NCBI GenBank assembly: GCA_017979445.1
Contig: CM030707.1
Coordinates: 25,513,756-25,577,755, forward strand
DNA length: 64,000 nucleotides
Reading direction: 5' to 3'
Source of the DNA: Akebia trifoliata
Lineage: Eukaryota; Streptophyta; Magnoliopsida; Ranunculales; Lardizabalaceae
Shown: in pieces, positions 22,433 through 34,508 of the stretch
Numbering within the stretch: position 1 is the stretch's first letter
Layout: every line of letters begins with the position of its first letter
Made by a program: the position numbers and the translations under genes
Notes under the pieces: generated by a model
The model's input: the letters and a program-made list of their open reading frames with translations, nothing else
The model's database searches: none
Told to the model about the DNA's origin: nothing

Positions 22433-24143
22433 CCTGACCCGAGGTCCTTAACTATTATCATAAAGCTCCTTGTCAAATGACTAGAAACTTTTACTGACTC
22501 ATGCATATGATCGAGTTGGAAAACATGAACGAACACCATAGGCTTGGGCAAGATAACTTCCGAGCCTAGTTCACTATGGCCAGAGCTCCAAAAAGGGATG
22601 GCTACTTCTACTTGATGAGAAGGAAGGGGAGGGAGATACTTTTCAGCTTTCCTGATTCTGACAAGGAGTGGCCTTTTTATCCTATTGTACTAAATGAGTT
22701 CAAGGAGCACGCCATTGATCAACCCAACCCTCTCTTGTAATTTAATGGTTTTATCAAGGGTAAGTCTTTTGAGCCTTTTTTATATAGTCTTCTATTCATT
22801 TTTTACTTCTTTTAATAACTGTTATTCATTTTGTTTTCGAAGCCATTCTCTAAGACAAAAAGTTGAAGCAATACCTTACTGACCTTTCTTTTTTCAGGAC
22901 CCATCACTCTCAACCTCATCCCGCTCCTTTCCTTTTTTTTCTTCCACAGAGAGTTCTTTTTCTTCTAGCCTCAACCTTGGTACCTCCCTTGACACAACCC
23001 TAGAGCCAACTACCCTTCAATCTTCCTTAATCCAACTGTGTAACTAAATCGAATAAGGAAAAGAAGAGATGGGCAGTTCGTTTTATGTCTCCAAGCCTCC
23101 CCTTCCCATTCTTTTGCCAACCTCCCATAGCCCATATTGATCATAACCCTAATGTCTAGATTCTAGCCCCGACCAATCCCAAGGGTCGGATAGTCTATCT
23201 CCTTTCACCCAAAGGCATAAAATGAATGCTCTTGCACAAGAGCAACAGGTGAATGTAGCTTCTGCTACTTTCACCAATCATAAGTCATTCCTAACTTCTG
23301 GAAAGGGGTCAAGGTCTTCTTTCTAGACCCCTAACATTCATCAAGCCTCCTTCATGGAAAATATTTTTTCTTTCATTCTCCTGATCGACGGACGACATAT
23401 TCCCAAGTCTCGCTTAACTCTGAAGGAATATCAAGTGGCTCAGGTGTTTTTTGAGTCAGCCTGCTTCTTGGTGACAAAAGGGCTATTTACAATCTACTAG
23501 ATAAGGACCCCGATTCCTTGTTTGAAGTATCTCTAATGGGGCTCACTCAAAAATACCTACATTTCTTTCTCATTTCATTCATTTATTACCTTTCAATATA
23601 TTTATTATCCCTTAATTGATTTTGTTTTTTCCATGTGTAGGTTCAGCACTCCTTTTTCACCTTCTTTTTGGGAAGGACGAAGCTTTCTTAGAAGATTAGC
23701 TTCCACTTTGAGAAAAGCCAAGTTTTTTGGCTCGGAAAGATCGAACGATCTCTGACCATACTATAGAGATTAAAAACCTCAAAGAGTCTCTTTAGAAATC
23801 TTGGGAGCTCTCTGTTCAGCAAGGGAAGGACCGTTCACTAGAGGATCTGTGAATTGGAGGCCCTCCTTTAAGATAAGGAGAGAAAGAAAATTAAGCCCCC
23901 CAAAGAGCAAAAAGACAAGCTCCAACTCCAATTGGATATTGTTGTCTACGATTGGAAAACAATATAGCGAAAGAAGAAGAAGAGGGCAGATGGTCTCATT
24001 TCCGAGCTTTAAGCCCTAGCCAACTCTTCCATGCAGACCCCCTCCACTTTCCTGCCCGCCGACCCTCCTACCTCCAACCTTCAAGAAGCCCCCAAGATGA
24101 TCGAGGTTGGGAAGAAGGGTTCCTCCTCCCCCTTTGAGGCTTA
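22433..24143 (+). pseudogene. Antisense accessory ORF of D, second part
   Basis: Continues the ORF cut at 4930. The first readable pieces are EVLNYYHKAPCQMTRNFY and, further on, ARAPKRDGYFYLMRRKGRE and ILFSFPDSDKEWPFYPIVLN, as in the Transposase_28-type accessory ORFs of Tat elements. A likely intron runs 22760-22897 (GTAAGT...TTTTTTCAG). A second acceptor-like TGTGTAG ends at 23640, with its donor not placed. The downstream part (23700-24143) is charged and coiled-coil-like (KERKKIKPPKEQKDKLQLQL in one frame) and ends with SPFEA and a stop near 24141. In-frame stops make it a pseudogene. Its plus orientation is opposite to D's gag-pol. Introns and its own TATA-like box suggest it was once transcribed as a separate gene. 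Confidence 0.55.
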
Positions 24144-24309
24144 AAGTTTTTTTATATGTACTCTTTCCCCCTTTTTTGTAGTATGTAATGTACCTCTGCC
24201 TTGATGGAGAAACCCATTTAAAAGAAACAGCTTATTAATGAAATTTCCTTTCTTAATTTCTAGTTTATTATATAGTTTTTCCAAGTCTCTATGGCTATAC
24301 ATTGTTATT

Positions 24310-24715
24310 TTTTTTAATTTGAAGTGTAGGGTTTGGTTGAACTGATCTTACCCTAATCTATGCCTGATTGATTTGTTAAATCAAGGGGCAAGGTCTAATT
24401 CGATGAATCGACCCTACCCTAGCCTTTACCTAGTTGATTCATTGAATCTAAGGGTATGGTCTGGTTCAATGAACCGAACCTACCCTAGACTTTGCCTTGT
24501 TGATTCACTCCTCCTCGATTCGTTGAATCGAAAGGTAAGGTCTACTTTGATGAACCGACCTTACCCTAACCTCTTCGATTCATTGAATCGTAGGGTTAGG
24601 CCTGATTTGATGAACTGACCCTATCTTAGCCTCTTCCTCCTTGATTCGTTGAATTGAAGGGTAAGGTCTGGTTTGATGAACCGACCTTACCCTAACCTTT
24701 GTCTAGGAAATAACA
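24310..24715. repeat. Palindrome-rich tandem array in the 3' region of D
   Basis: About five to six units of 62-81 bp, each joining a phrase like TGAACCGACCTTACCCTA to a small palindrome. Palindromes include TTGATTT-gtt-AAATCAA (24368-24384), GGTTC-aat-GAACC (24463-24475), CGATTC-gtt-GAATCG (24516-24530) and CGATTC-att-GAATCG (24576-24590). It lies between the 3' ends of the accessory ORF and pol, which converge here. The frame 24373-24618 is a read-through. Confidence 0.75.
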
Positions 24716-24864
24716 ATATTTTCATTAGTTGTATGAACGAATTGCATTGACATTCTGAGCACCTCAACTAGGTGCCTTGATTAAAAACAAAATAAATCAT
24801 TGCTACTACTTACTAATAATATATTTTTTAGGTTATGAATATTCCATGGGTTATTAATTGTATC

Positions 24865-26195
24865 CTTAGCCATAGTATTTCAAAAGTATACCCCTGTTTC
24901 TCCCAGCCTATCTGCTAGGTAAGGTTCTTCCCAATTGGTTTCGAGCTTTCTATTGTTGACTTTTTGAGTATTCTAGAAGACCTTTCTCAATATCAAGTCT
25001 CCAGGTTTCAATATCTTTTTCCAAACTTTTTGATCATATGACCTTTTAAGCTCTTGCTAATATCTAACATCTCTTTCTAAGACCTTTTCTCTCATTTTAT
25101 CCGTCCAATCGAGATTCCGAGATAGTAGCCCATTGTTGGATACATCTTTCGCTATTCAAGATCATGCTGTTGGAACTTGTATCTCTGTTGGTATTACAAA
25201 CTTAGTACCATAAGCTAGGGAGAATAGTGTGACTCCAATACCCCTATTTGGGATTGTACGATACACCACAAGTATGTTGTGAAGCTCCTCCACCCATCTT
25301 CCCTTTCTTTCATGAATCCATTTTTTAAGGTTGGCAAGTATTGTTTTGTTTGGAAACTCAGCCTACCCATTCCCCTGAGTATACCTCGGAGTTGAATTTA
25401 GCATCTTAATTTTGTACTCCCCGTAGTATGTTTTGAATTGCTTCCCATGGTCTGTCACAATCGCATGTGGCAACCCAAATCTTCTGATTATCTACTTCTT
25501 TAGAAACTTGATCACTTCTTCTTCTCTAATACGTGCCATAAGCACAACTTCAACCCACTTGGTGAAATAATCCATCCCCACGATAATGAACTCTCTCTTA
25601 ATGAGGCTCGGGGGAGTAGATCAACAATGTCTAGCCCCCAGATCGCAAAAGGCCAGGGTCTAGTAATAGGTTTTAAGTCATAAGATAGTTGTAGGATCAT
25701 TCATCCGTACCTTTTGCATTTATCACATTTTTGAATGAACTTCTTTGTGTCCTCTTGCATATATGACTAGAAGTACCTTTGTGAGATAGCTTTGTAAGCT
25801 AATGTCTTTCCTCTTGAGTGGTTTCTACACATCCCTTCATGTATTTCTACCAATACTAAATCTACCTCTTCTTGTTCTAGGCATTTTAGATGTGGTCCCC
25901 CATATGATGCCAAGTACAGGTTTGCCCCGATCATTAAGTAACGTCCAACTTCTTTTTGCAGCTTCCAAGATTCTTTACTGTCCTCTAGGACCTTTCCATC
26001 CTGAAGATATCTTTCTATTACATCCTTCCAACATTCCTTTCTTTCCATATGCATTCTTCTTGCTTTTGTTCATCCATGCTTGGCCTGTCCTAGTACTCTA
26101 TAGGTATGCTTCTTATTTTGATTTCCCCTAACATGGATGTTACATATGCCAAAAAATCAGCATGCCTATTCTATTCCCTTGAGATTCTCGATATC
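24865..26195 (-). pseudogene. Integrase (and end of RNase H) of element D, degenerate
   Basis: Minus-strand piece of the Tat-type pol. At 26060-26195 is an RNase H end (SRISREQNRHADFLAYV in one frame). The zinc-binding N-terminus is in frame 25767-26054: LYLASYGGPHLKCLEQEEVD, then LVEIHEGMCRNHSRGKTLAYKA. The core is at 25512-25700 (ITRPWPFAIWGLDIVD, keeping the first Asp). The C-terminus is at 24900-25000, with a VFQNTQKVNNRKLETNWEEP segment. The 25300-25500 part is read only through frame changes. It is cut on the right by solo LTR G. Frameshifts throughout make it inactive. Confidence 0.75.
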
Positions 26196-26200
26196 TGAAC

Positions 26201-28473
26201 TGTAGACACCCTAATTTGAACTTGCCCATGCTCGAAAGGGTCCAAAAATACTGATTTTTCAACAAAATTCATCAATGGGCCTCAAAGGCCCAAAATATTG
26301 AAAAGCGACATTTTGATCGAACTGAGGCCCCTAAGACTTCCTAATGGTTTAGTTGGCCCACCAAAGGGATTTGACTTACCCTACACCTTCCCAACCTTCA
26401 CCGCTCCACTCTTCTATCCAGAAATATCCGATTTTCAATAAAATTCTCTAACGGGCCTAAAAAGCCCAATTTGCAAACACGTGGCATTTTAATCAAACTA
26501 ATAATTTCAAAAATTCCTAAAAAGATAAAAAAATATAAAATGAGACTTGGAATACCCACTACCCTCCACTGTTCCACCGCTCTGCTCCCGAATCAAATTA
26601 TCCTAAGCCCACTTAAAGCCCATAAGCCCTCAACTCTCCATAATCAATCTCTCACCTCCCCCTCTAACATAAAATTGAATCACATATCACCTAAACCCTA
26701 AAACGAACCCATCTTTAAAAATCCAACCCAAAACAAAACCTACCCAATCCGAAATAACCTACAAACCATCTCTAAAACCCAAGCCCAACACTCTAAAGCC
26801 CACAAATCATTATCCATATCCAACCCATAAACCATCATCCATATCATACCAATCACCTATTATCATCAAAAGATGACACATGTCATCATCCCCTTTCACC
26901 TCCCTCATCTAATCACCTACGCCCATCACCTTTCTTTAAACAATCCATCTAACCTCTCAACTCTCTCTAAAAATCACCTCAACCCATACCCTACCTTAAC
27001 CTAACCTATCACCCTTTTCTAACACCATCAACCACCCACATCACAACCCATATCTAACCCATCACCTTTTCCTAAAACACTCCACCAACCCACACCTCCC
27101 CTCATCATTTCTTACAAAACCATTCTCACAAAATCAATCCATACTCCTTCTCTCTAATCAAACAACCACCATCACCAATCAACTAATCTCATCACCTCAT
27201 TCGCTCATCATATTTGGCACATGTCTTCATCCCCTCAATTCTCCTAAAATCCGACTAACCAACCTCTTACATTACCCATTCTCCCAAATCTAAACACCTT
27301 ACCTCTTCCATCAATCTAACACTCAATCAAACACCTAACACCTTACATCATCATTCTCTACATCAACCATCACTCATCTCACCTCACCAAACACTCTACC
27401 CAAATGGATTTGGGTAAGATCCAAACCATTTGGGTCAAAATATAACCCATTTTCATCATTACACAACTACCTTCACTTCCACTTCAAATTTCATACCCTT
27501 CACCTCTAAAACCCATGCCATTATCTATTCTCCCATCCCTTCACCCCATTATATCCCTAAAATACCCTTCAAACACCTATAAATATTCCCCTCTTCTTCC
27601 CAAAAGGGGTTACCAAGTCTTACCAATTCTCTCTCCCAAGTCTCAAAAAAAAATTATTACACTCCACTCATCTTTCTCATCATCTATTATCTACTCTTTC
27701 AATCATACAAAAAGTGACATTTTCCTAAATCACTAAGGAGTCAAGAAGAATTTAAGAAGAATAAAAAGAGGAAAAAAAGATTGAAACTTCAAGGTGGGTT
27801 TCTCTCTCTATATTCTCTCTTTATCCCTCTTCTATCATCCCCCTCCTCTTTTTAATTTTCATTTTAGAAAGCCTTTAAGATGTGATGCTTCCCCTCCCTA
27901 TCTACGGTAGGTCGGACTTCGGTTCGGTTGAAAGTATAGGGGTTGTAACTACTTTAAAAAAATAAAATCGATTTAATCCTTTAAATTATTTTAAGACAAT
28001 CGGTATTCGGGTTCTTCTCAACTCATGAGAATTGACCCATAATCGAAGCCAACACTTTTCAAAGATGTGACATTTTCCAAGGCTAATGCCCATTCGGATC
28101 ATCTCCATCAATGAGCCGATCCTTGTAAGCCAAAGTCGATAGTAAATCCCTACTTGGGGTACATATTATCAATACGTGACACTTTATTTTTATTTTTGTA
28201 TTTTCAATCAAAATGACCGAGTTGAATTGAGGTTATCACTATTTAGTGGGGAAAAAAAGGTGCCTAACACCTTTTCTTTTCTCTAACCAAGCCGCTTACC
28301 CCGATCTCGAGGTTGATCGGTATCTTATCCATCGTAAGTCACTAAAACGCTAAAATATCACTTTCCCAAAAAATGTGCATCGGATGACTATTCACACCCA
28401 CTTACAACATGAATGGTAGCGACTCCAAACCTTAGTAGATGTGGCCATCGTAATTGAGAATCACATATCTACA
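26201..28473 (+). mobile_element. Solo LTR G with exact 5-bp TSD
   Basis: 2273 bp, beginning TGTAGACACC and ending TCTACA, so the ends form a 6-bp inverted repeat. It is flanked by TGAAC on both sides (26196-26200 and 28474-28478). A TATA-like CCTATAAATATTCCC lies at about 27575. The U3 part (26560-27700) is very C-rich and G-poor on this strand. The end of the LTR has the phrase GGTGCCTAACACCTT, shared with A, B and F. Insertion interrupts the RNase H of D, whose frame resumes exactly on the other side. No internal region remains, as expected after LTR-LTR recombination. Confidence 0.85.
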
Positions 28474-28478
28474 TGAAC

Positions 28479-28828
28479 TTGCTTTAACTTAGTTGTTTCC
28501 ATATGAACGATGCTAAGGTATTCTCTCATTCTTCCTTCATTGGTTTGGTACTGCTCGCTATAGTGTCCAACCACTAGCTGAGAATCAGTTTAGATCTTAA
28601 GTTCTTAGATCTTTAATTCATTAGCCATTCTCAACCCTGATAATATTTCATTGTATTCTACTTCATTGTTGGAAGAATCAAATCCAAATTTTACTACTTT
28701 CTCTATATGGTTGTTGGTAGGAATGACCAAGACTATCCTTGCATCTGCCCCTATGAAATTAGATAACCCATCCACAAATAGCTTCCATCCAATTTTTGGA
28801 CTCTAAGAATCAGATTTCTCTTCCTCTG
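28479..28828 (-). pseudogene. RNase H segment of element D
   Basis: Minus-strand frame reads GWKLFVDGLSNFIGADARIV, then KFGFDSSNNEVEYNEILSGL and TDSQLVVGHY, in the order of a Ty3/gypsy RNase H with its first Asp (VDG), Glu (EVEYN) and next Asp (TDS). A few stops interrupt it. It is flanked by solo LTRs G (right side of G) and F. Confidence 0.75.
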
Positions 28829-30529
28829 TGTAGACACCCCATTTTTGCACTTGCTTGATTAATTAACTCGTCAACCTGATCGCAACGGTTCCCAATGATG
28901 GATGATTATTCAAATGCTTTATTTTGTTACCAGGTATTTCGAACTGACAAAACTATAGAAACCACGCTATGTTAGGAAAATATAATCCCAGAAGATTAGA
29001 AATCATCATTTTTCAGACAAAAAGAAGCTTCACGATAAAAATCACTAAAAAATGATCAAATTACCAAAATACCCCTAATCTTAAAATATCCCTAGAGCCT
29101 ACATTACGCTTAAGAAAATCCTTTCGAACACATAAAATAACAAATCGAAATCAAATAAATTATTTCGCCAATTTTCACAGAATTTGACAAAATTACGAAA
29201 ATGCCCCTCATAAAGTTCACGATCATTCCACACAAAAATTTCATAAATGACACAAACCAATATTTTCATTGAATTCCTTATGAAAAATTGATTCTAAAAT
29301 ATCCTGGAACATTGAAAAATAACTTTAAACGCAAAAAGTCCTCTACGAGGGTAAAATAATAATTTTACAATTTTAATAATTAAAAATTTTGAAATTAATA
29401 AATAAAATAATAAATAATGTAAAGTGAAACATTAATAAAATTAATTTAAAAATTTAAATCAAAAAATTGATCAATCAAGCTTTCAGGCGAAATTGTTGAT
29501 GGTTGCCAAGATATTTATTCAAGGACTCCTCCTTCTGGGGGCCCAAAGAATTAAAGATATAATAAAAGGGGGTCTTCAAAAATTAAAGTCAATCAAGTAA
29601 GACTAAAAGTCAACCAAGAAAGACTAAAGTCAAAGTATTAAAGTCATTCTCATAAGACTAAAGTCAAAACCCTAATCTAAACCAATCAAGTCAATCCCAT
29701 AAGACTAAAGTCAAAACCCTAATCTAAACTAATCAAGTCAATCTCATAAGACTAAAGTCAAAATCCTAATCTACACTAATCAAGTCAATCTCATAAGACT
29801 AAAGTCAAAATCCTAAATTAAAACCCTAAAGACTAAGTCAATCTCATAAGACTAAAGTCAAAACCCTAATTAAAACCTTAAAAGAAACCCTAATCAAACC
29901 CTAATTATTCTAAAAAACTTTATAAATAGGAGCCTCCCCACCCTATTTTCGTATAAAATAATAAACCATAAGAGAAGTAGGTCAAAAAGCTTCCCTAGCC
30001 TCCAATAAATCCTAATTTTGAAGCCCCAACTCCTTACTTAACACCTATACTTTGATTTTAGCTTGAAAAACACTTAGAAATCCTTCAAAAACACCTCAAA
30101 ATCCATAAATATTTGAAAAATCCAGATCTAAGAAAGAGATACCTTGCCTCGGAGCTCAGAGATCAGATCCGGAGACAGAACAAAGTGAGGAATACTATAC
30201 GAGGAGCTATTCTATCAGATCTAAGGGGATAAAATTGTTGCGTTCAAAAAATGTGAGTATTTTTATTTTTTTTATTATTATTTAGATCTTGTTAGCAATG
30301 TAGTTTTATTTGGAAATTAGTAGAGATCGGCGTTTGTTGGACGGGGTTGGTGCCTAACACCTTCCAACCCCGTAACATGATCCCCGGACCCGTATTTTTC
30401 TTTCGTAATTAGTTTATTTGCCTTTTAGAGTCAAAATTCGGTTCCTAGACCGTAATAACTAGGTGACGACTCCCAAACCTCAAAGGTCAAAAGCGGATCC
30501 GCGCACCCCGCGGATCGAGGGCACTTTCA
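28829..30529 (+). mobile_element. Solo LTR F
   Basis: 1701 bp, starting TGTAGACACCCCATTTTTGC and ending GGGCACTTTCA. Flanks are CTCTG (28824-28828) and CTCTA (30530-30534), a 5-bp TSD with one G/A change. Internal repeats of ACTAAAGTCAAAACCCTAAT occur at 29570-29900. TATA-like CTTTATAAATAGGAGCC is at about 29920. It belongs to the same family as the LTRs of A and B. No PBS or internal region remains. Confidence 0.85.
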
Positions 30530-30534
30530 CTCTA

Positions 30535-30756
30535 ATACTTTTTTTTTTTTTTTTATCTTCATCATAGTTCAAAACTTCTACTAAAAAATCTATGACTACA
30601 AGTCCTTTCTGTGCTATTTTGGATTTGAGGTCAAACTCCTCTAGAGTTACTGTCCATTTTGCCATTCTTCGAGACTTCCAGGTTCTAGTAAGGATATCCT
30701 TCAAAGGATATTCTATCAATATCTTTATTCTGTGAGCCTAGATATAAGGTCCAAGC
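30535..30756 (-). pseudogene. RT/RNase H linker of element D
   Basis: Minus frame (30480-30719, extending upstream) has EYPLKDILTRTWKSRRMAKW followed by TVTLEEFDL and GLVVIDFLVEV, the connection segment of Ty3/gypsy pol. A run of T on the plus strand at 30538-30554 (lysine codons on the minus) is unusual. It is cut on the right by K. Confidence 0.7.
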
Positions 30757-30959
30757 TGTTAGTTCCATAATTTTTCAATCCCAAGACTTAAGTTGATTAT
30801 CGGACCGATTTACATTTGAAGACATGTGAAGACTTTGGTAAAGCCGTTCAACCTCAATCACATCGACAAAATACTTCATATGTTTACGAACAAAACCTAA
30901 AAGGTAATGAGAGCACCTAGACCATTCACCAACACCTAAATGATTGTTAGGTCGACTCA

Positions 30960-32220
30960 TATTGGTAAGAAAATCTTATTCTTTGAGCCATTCATTTATC
31001 GAAACTTTTGGGAGTAAAAAATGATGATAAAGGGTATTTTGATAATTTAACCACCCTTAAACGATCACCCACCCTTGATGAGTGTTTAGAGATCTTATAT
31101 AGGCAAGATTTACTATATCTCTAAATCGTCTAATCACCAGACTTCCTAAGAGCTCAATTTATCTCGAAATCAGTAAAAGGGTAGTTATGTCATTTTAACC
31201 CTTAGGCAATGGTGAACCCATTTTTGAAAGTTTAGGATTTGTTCATCAGAGCTTTTGGGAGCAAGATATGCCAAAATGACCCAAAAGGGCATTTTGGTAA
31301 TTTTACTAGTACCACCCGGTAACATTATCAGGGGCGCCGGCAGCAAGCACCTTAGTTCCACCATTGCCATCGATAATTCACCAGCATCGTTGGTAACATA
31401 CTCCAACAATCATATTTTTTACCGTTGAACCTCCGATGCCGTCGGTTATGACCATAGCGCCATTGGTAAGTCTCGAGAAATCTCCTAAATGTGTATAAAA
31501 CTTATGACTTGAGATCATTTGTGGGTTGTATCAATCCGTAGAGAATTTGTGATCTCCCTTTTCCCTTCTTAGAGAGCATTCTCCACAATATTGGAAGATC
31601 ATGCCGTAGTTTAATGCACTCTCAACTCAAACAACCTCTATGAGAGTCTAGCATCATGTGAGCTTTCCAACCTATCTTGATCTGTCATTTGATCCCACTT
31701 GAATCATCAAACATTTCCTTGTACACACATTAGTATATTCATGGAGTAAAGAGCAAAAAGAGAAAATGATCACAAGGAGACGACGAATTCAAAAACTTGA
31801 TTGGAAGATCCAACCGTCGAGATGCACTTGTGAGCTCAAGGACTCGAAGACCTCAAGATCATAATTGGAAAACATTGAGAGTTGAGTAACTCTTTGTTAT
31901 TTTGATTTTTCATTTCCAAATCCTTGTATGTAGTTACTTGGTTCATTCCTCAAAAATCAAGTTCTTGTTAGAATCGAGGATTCTTGACAAGAGTAAAGGT
32001 TCGTGAATTTCCAAGGTACAAAACTCACAACATTTCGAGAGGATGCATTTATCTTAATCTTAAGATTTTAGAATATAGCCTAGGTATAAAAAATTCTATG
32101 TATGGTTCGAGGTGAACCATAAATCTCATTGATTAGTGAACACCAAAACCTTTGTGAATGTGACCTTGTGAGTGGATGTAAACACGTTGCCGAACTACTA
32201 TAAAATTTCTTGTCTCATGT
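30960..32220. other. U3/R part of K, no gene seen
   Basis: Non-coding LTR sequence. 31290-31470 is a GC-richer patch with loosely repeated phrases (CCATCGATAA, GCATCGTTGGTAAC, GATGCCGTCGGTTA, GCGCCATTGGTAA). The frames 30775-30960 and 31185-31409 are chance. Confidence 0.4.
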
Positions 32221-32543
32221 TTATGAAAATGCCTTTATCAATTTATACTTAGATGAATGTATGCCATGAATGAATATTATGCTATGTATGACATTCCATG
32301 AATGTTTAGACTCTAAGTAAATTTCAATTGCATTGCAAACTAAAGATAAGTTGTAAGAATGGATGTAGGCACATTGTTGAACCATTATAGTCTTATGTCT
32401 CATGCATGTTTTATGATTCCGTAAGTTATACTTGTGAGTGGATGTAAGTAGATATAAACACGTTACCGAACTATTATGAAATTTCTAGTCTCATGTTTGT
32501 GAAAATGCCTCTATCAATTTATACTTAGATGAATGTATGCCAT
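32221..32543 (+). repeat. Tandem duplication in K (about 277 bp period)
   Basis: GAAAATGCCT(T/C)TATCAATTTATACTTAG begins at 32225 and again at about 32502. The second unit is split by B and continues at 43554 (ATGAATATTATGCTATGTAT), matching 32268. The copy at 43554-43740 proves where the B target site was. Confidence 0.7.
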
Positions 32544-33406
32544 TGTAGACACCCCATTTTTGCACTCACCTGATTAATCAACTCGTCAACTCGATTGCAA
32601 TGGTTCCCAATGATGGATGATTATTCGAATGCTATATTTTGTTGCTAGATATGTTTCAAAAATCAGATGAGGTTTATTGAACTAACAAAACTATAGAAAC
32701 TGCGCTACGCTAGGAAACTATAACCCCAAAAGCCTAGAAATCATCATTTTTCATATAAAAAGAAGTTTCATGATAAAAATCACTAAAAAATGATCAAATT
32801 ACCAAAATACTCGTAACATCAAAACATCCCTAGAGCCTACAGTACGCTTAGGAAAACCCTTTCAAACATATAAAACAACAAATCGAAATCAAATAAACCA
32901 TTTCGCCACTTTCCACAAAATTTGATAAAATTATGAAAATGCCCCTCATAAAGTTCACTACCATTTAGCACAAGAAAATTTATAAATGACACAAATCAAT
33001 ATCCCCATTGAATTCCTTACGAAAAATCGATTCCAAAACATCCTGGAACATTGAAAAACGACTTAAAACATAAAAAGTCATCTCTGAGGGCAAAATAGTA
33101 ATTTTACAATTTTAATAATTAAAAATTTTGAAATTAATAATTAAAATATTAATTAATGTAAAGTAAAATCCTAATTAAAATTAAAGTCAATCAAGTAAGA
33201 CTAAATTCAAAATCCTAAAATCAAGTCAATCAAGTGAGACTTAAGTCAAAACCCTAATCAATCTATAAGACCAAAGTCAAAACCCTAATAGAATTCTAAT
33301 TAAATTCTAAAACTATCTAATAGAATTCTAATGAAACTCTAAAATTATCTAATGTAATTCTAATTAAACACTAACTCTATCTAAAATAATTCTAATTAAA
33401 TACTAA

Positions 33407-34508
33407 GGTGCTGTTTGTTAAACTGAAAAAAATAAGTGCTGAATAGCATTAAGCGCTGAAACTTATAAGCGTTGAATTTAAGTGTTGAAAAAGTTATTTG
33501 TTTAGATGCTGAATCATGTTTGTTACACATTGCTGAAACTGGAAAATTGTCTTTGCTACCCTTACAATCATATTATACATTGTTTGCATGTTTCAAATGC
33601 TTATTTATTATCAAACACAATAAAATATATTATTTCTTATAAAATTAAAATATAATTTATTTTTAAATAATAAATAATACTCAAATCTTCAATTTATAAA
33701 TAATAATTTCTATTTATAAAAACCCACAAATTTCAAATTAAAAATAATAATGTCATACAAGTCACTAAAATTTGAAATCAACTTTAAAAGAACTTAATTT
33801 TGGATGAATAATGTTCGATGGAAATGAAGGATGTGTAATTATAAAAGCATCCTATGAATTAATAAGGGCAACCCACACTATAGCCATTTTTTATTTTGTT
33901 TTATATGGGTTAAAGTTTTTGGAATGAGCAAATTTTTAGTGAGGATGGTCTATATGGTTTAGAGATCATCCTCACCAAAAATCAGTCTATTTTGAAACTT
34001 CTAACTAGTTAAAAATAGTTTTCAAAAAAAAAAAAGGACAATTTACGGTTCTTAAACTTGTTTTGATAGGGTTAGAAGTTTCAAGATGTGCTGATTTTTT
34101 GTGAAGATAATCTCCTCATTGTAGAGATCATCCTCACCAAAAATCAACTCATTCCAAAACTTTTAACCCATATAAGACAAAATAATTTAGCTATGGTGTG
34201 GGTTTATTAATTTGTGGGGTGTTTATATACTTATCCATGGGATATAAGAGGTAATATCCTTTTAAGAATAAGGGCATACTTGTCCATGCTCAAAAAAACA
34301 AAGGGCATACTTGTTCGTGTTGAAAAAATGAAGTGCTTACCGCTTCAGCACTTTTTTTCAGCATCAAAATAGTGCTGAATTTTTTTCACTTATTTTCAGC
34401 AATAAGCGCTGAAAATATAGAGTAAACAAACGTGCTATTTTGACAAAAGTGCTGAATTTAATTTTTTTCAGCAATAAGCGCTGAAAAATAATGCAAACAA
34501 ACACCACC
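33407..34508. mobile_element. PIF/Harbinger-like non-autonomous element
   Basis: 1102 bp. The ends are GGTGCTGTTTGTT and AACAAACACCACC (imperfect inverted repeats), flanked by TAA on both sides (33404-33406 and 34509-34511), the usual 3-bp target of this superfamily. Subterminal AAGCGCTGAA repeats occur at both ends (33450 and 34476), probably transposase-binding sites. There is no transposase frame. It carries another inverted-repeat element at 33870-34204. Confidence 0.75.
33870..34204. mobile_element. Foldback MITE inside the Harbinger-like element
   Basis: Two long arms, 33870-33947 and 34129-34204, are near-perfect reverse complements: AACCCACACTATAGCC...GTGAGGATG against CATCCTCAC...GCTATGGTGTGGGTT. 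The centre (33948-34128) repeats CATCCTCACC and a GGTTAGAAGTTTC phrase. The target duplication is not resolved. A related half copy is at the window start. Confidence 0.7.

Noticed and set aside
27515..27736. 73-residue plus-strand open frame in G
   Set aside because: Inside a solo LTR, Ser/Pro/Leu-rich owing to the C-rich composition. It spans the probable transcription start.
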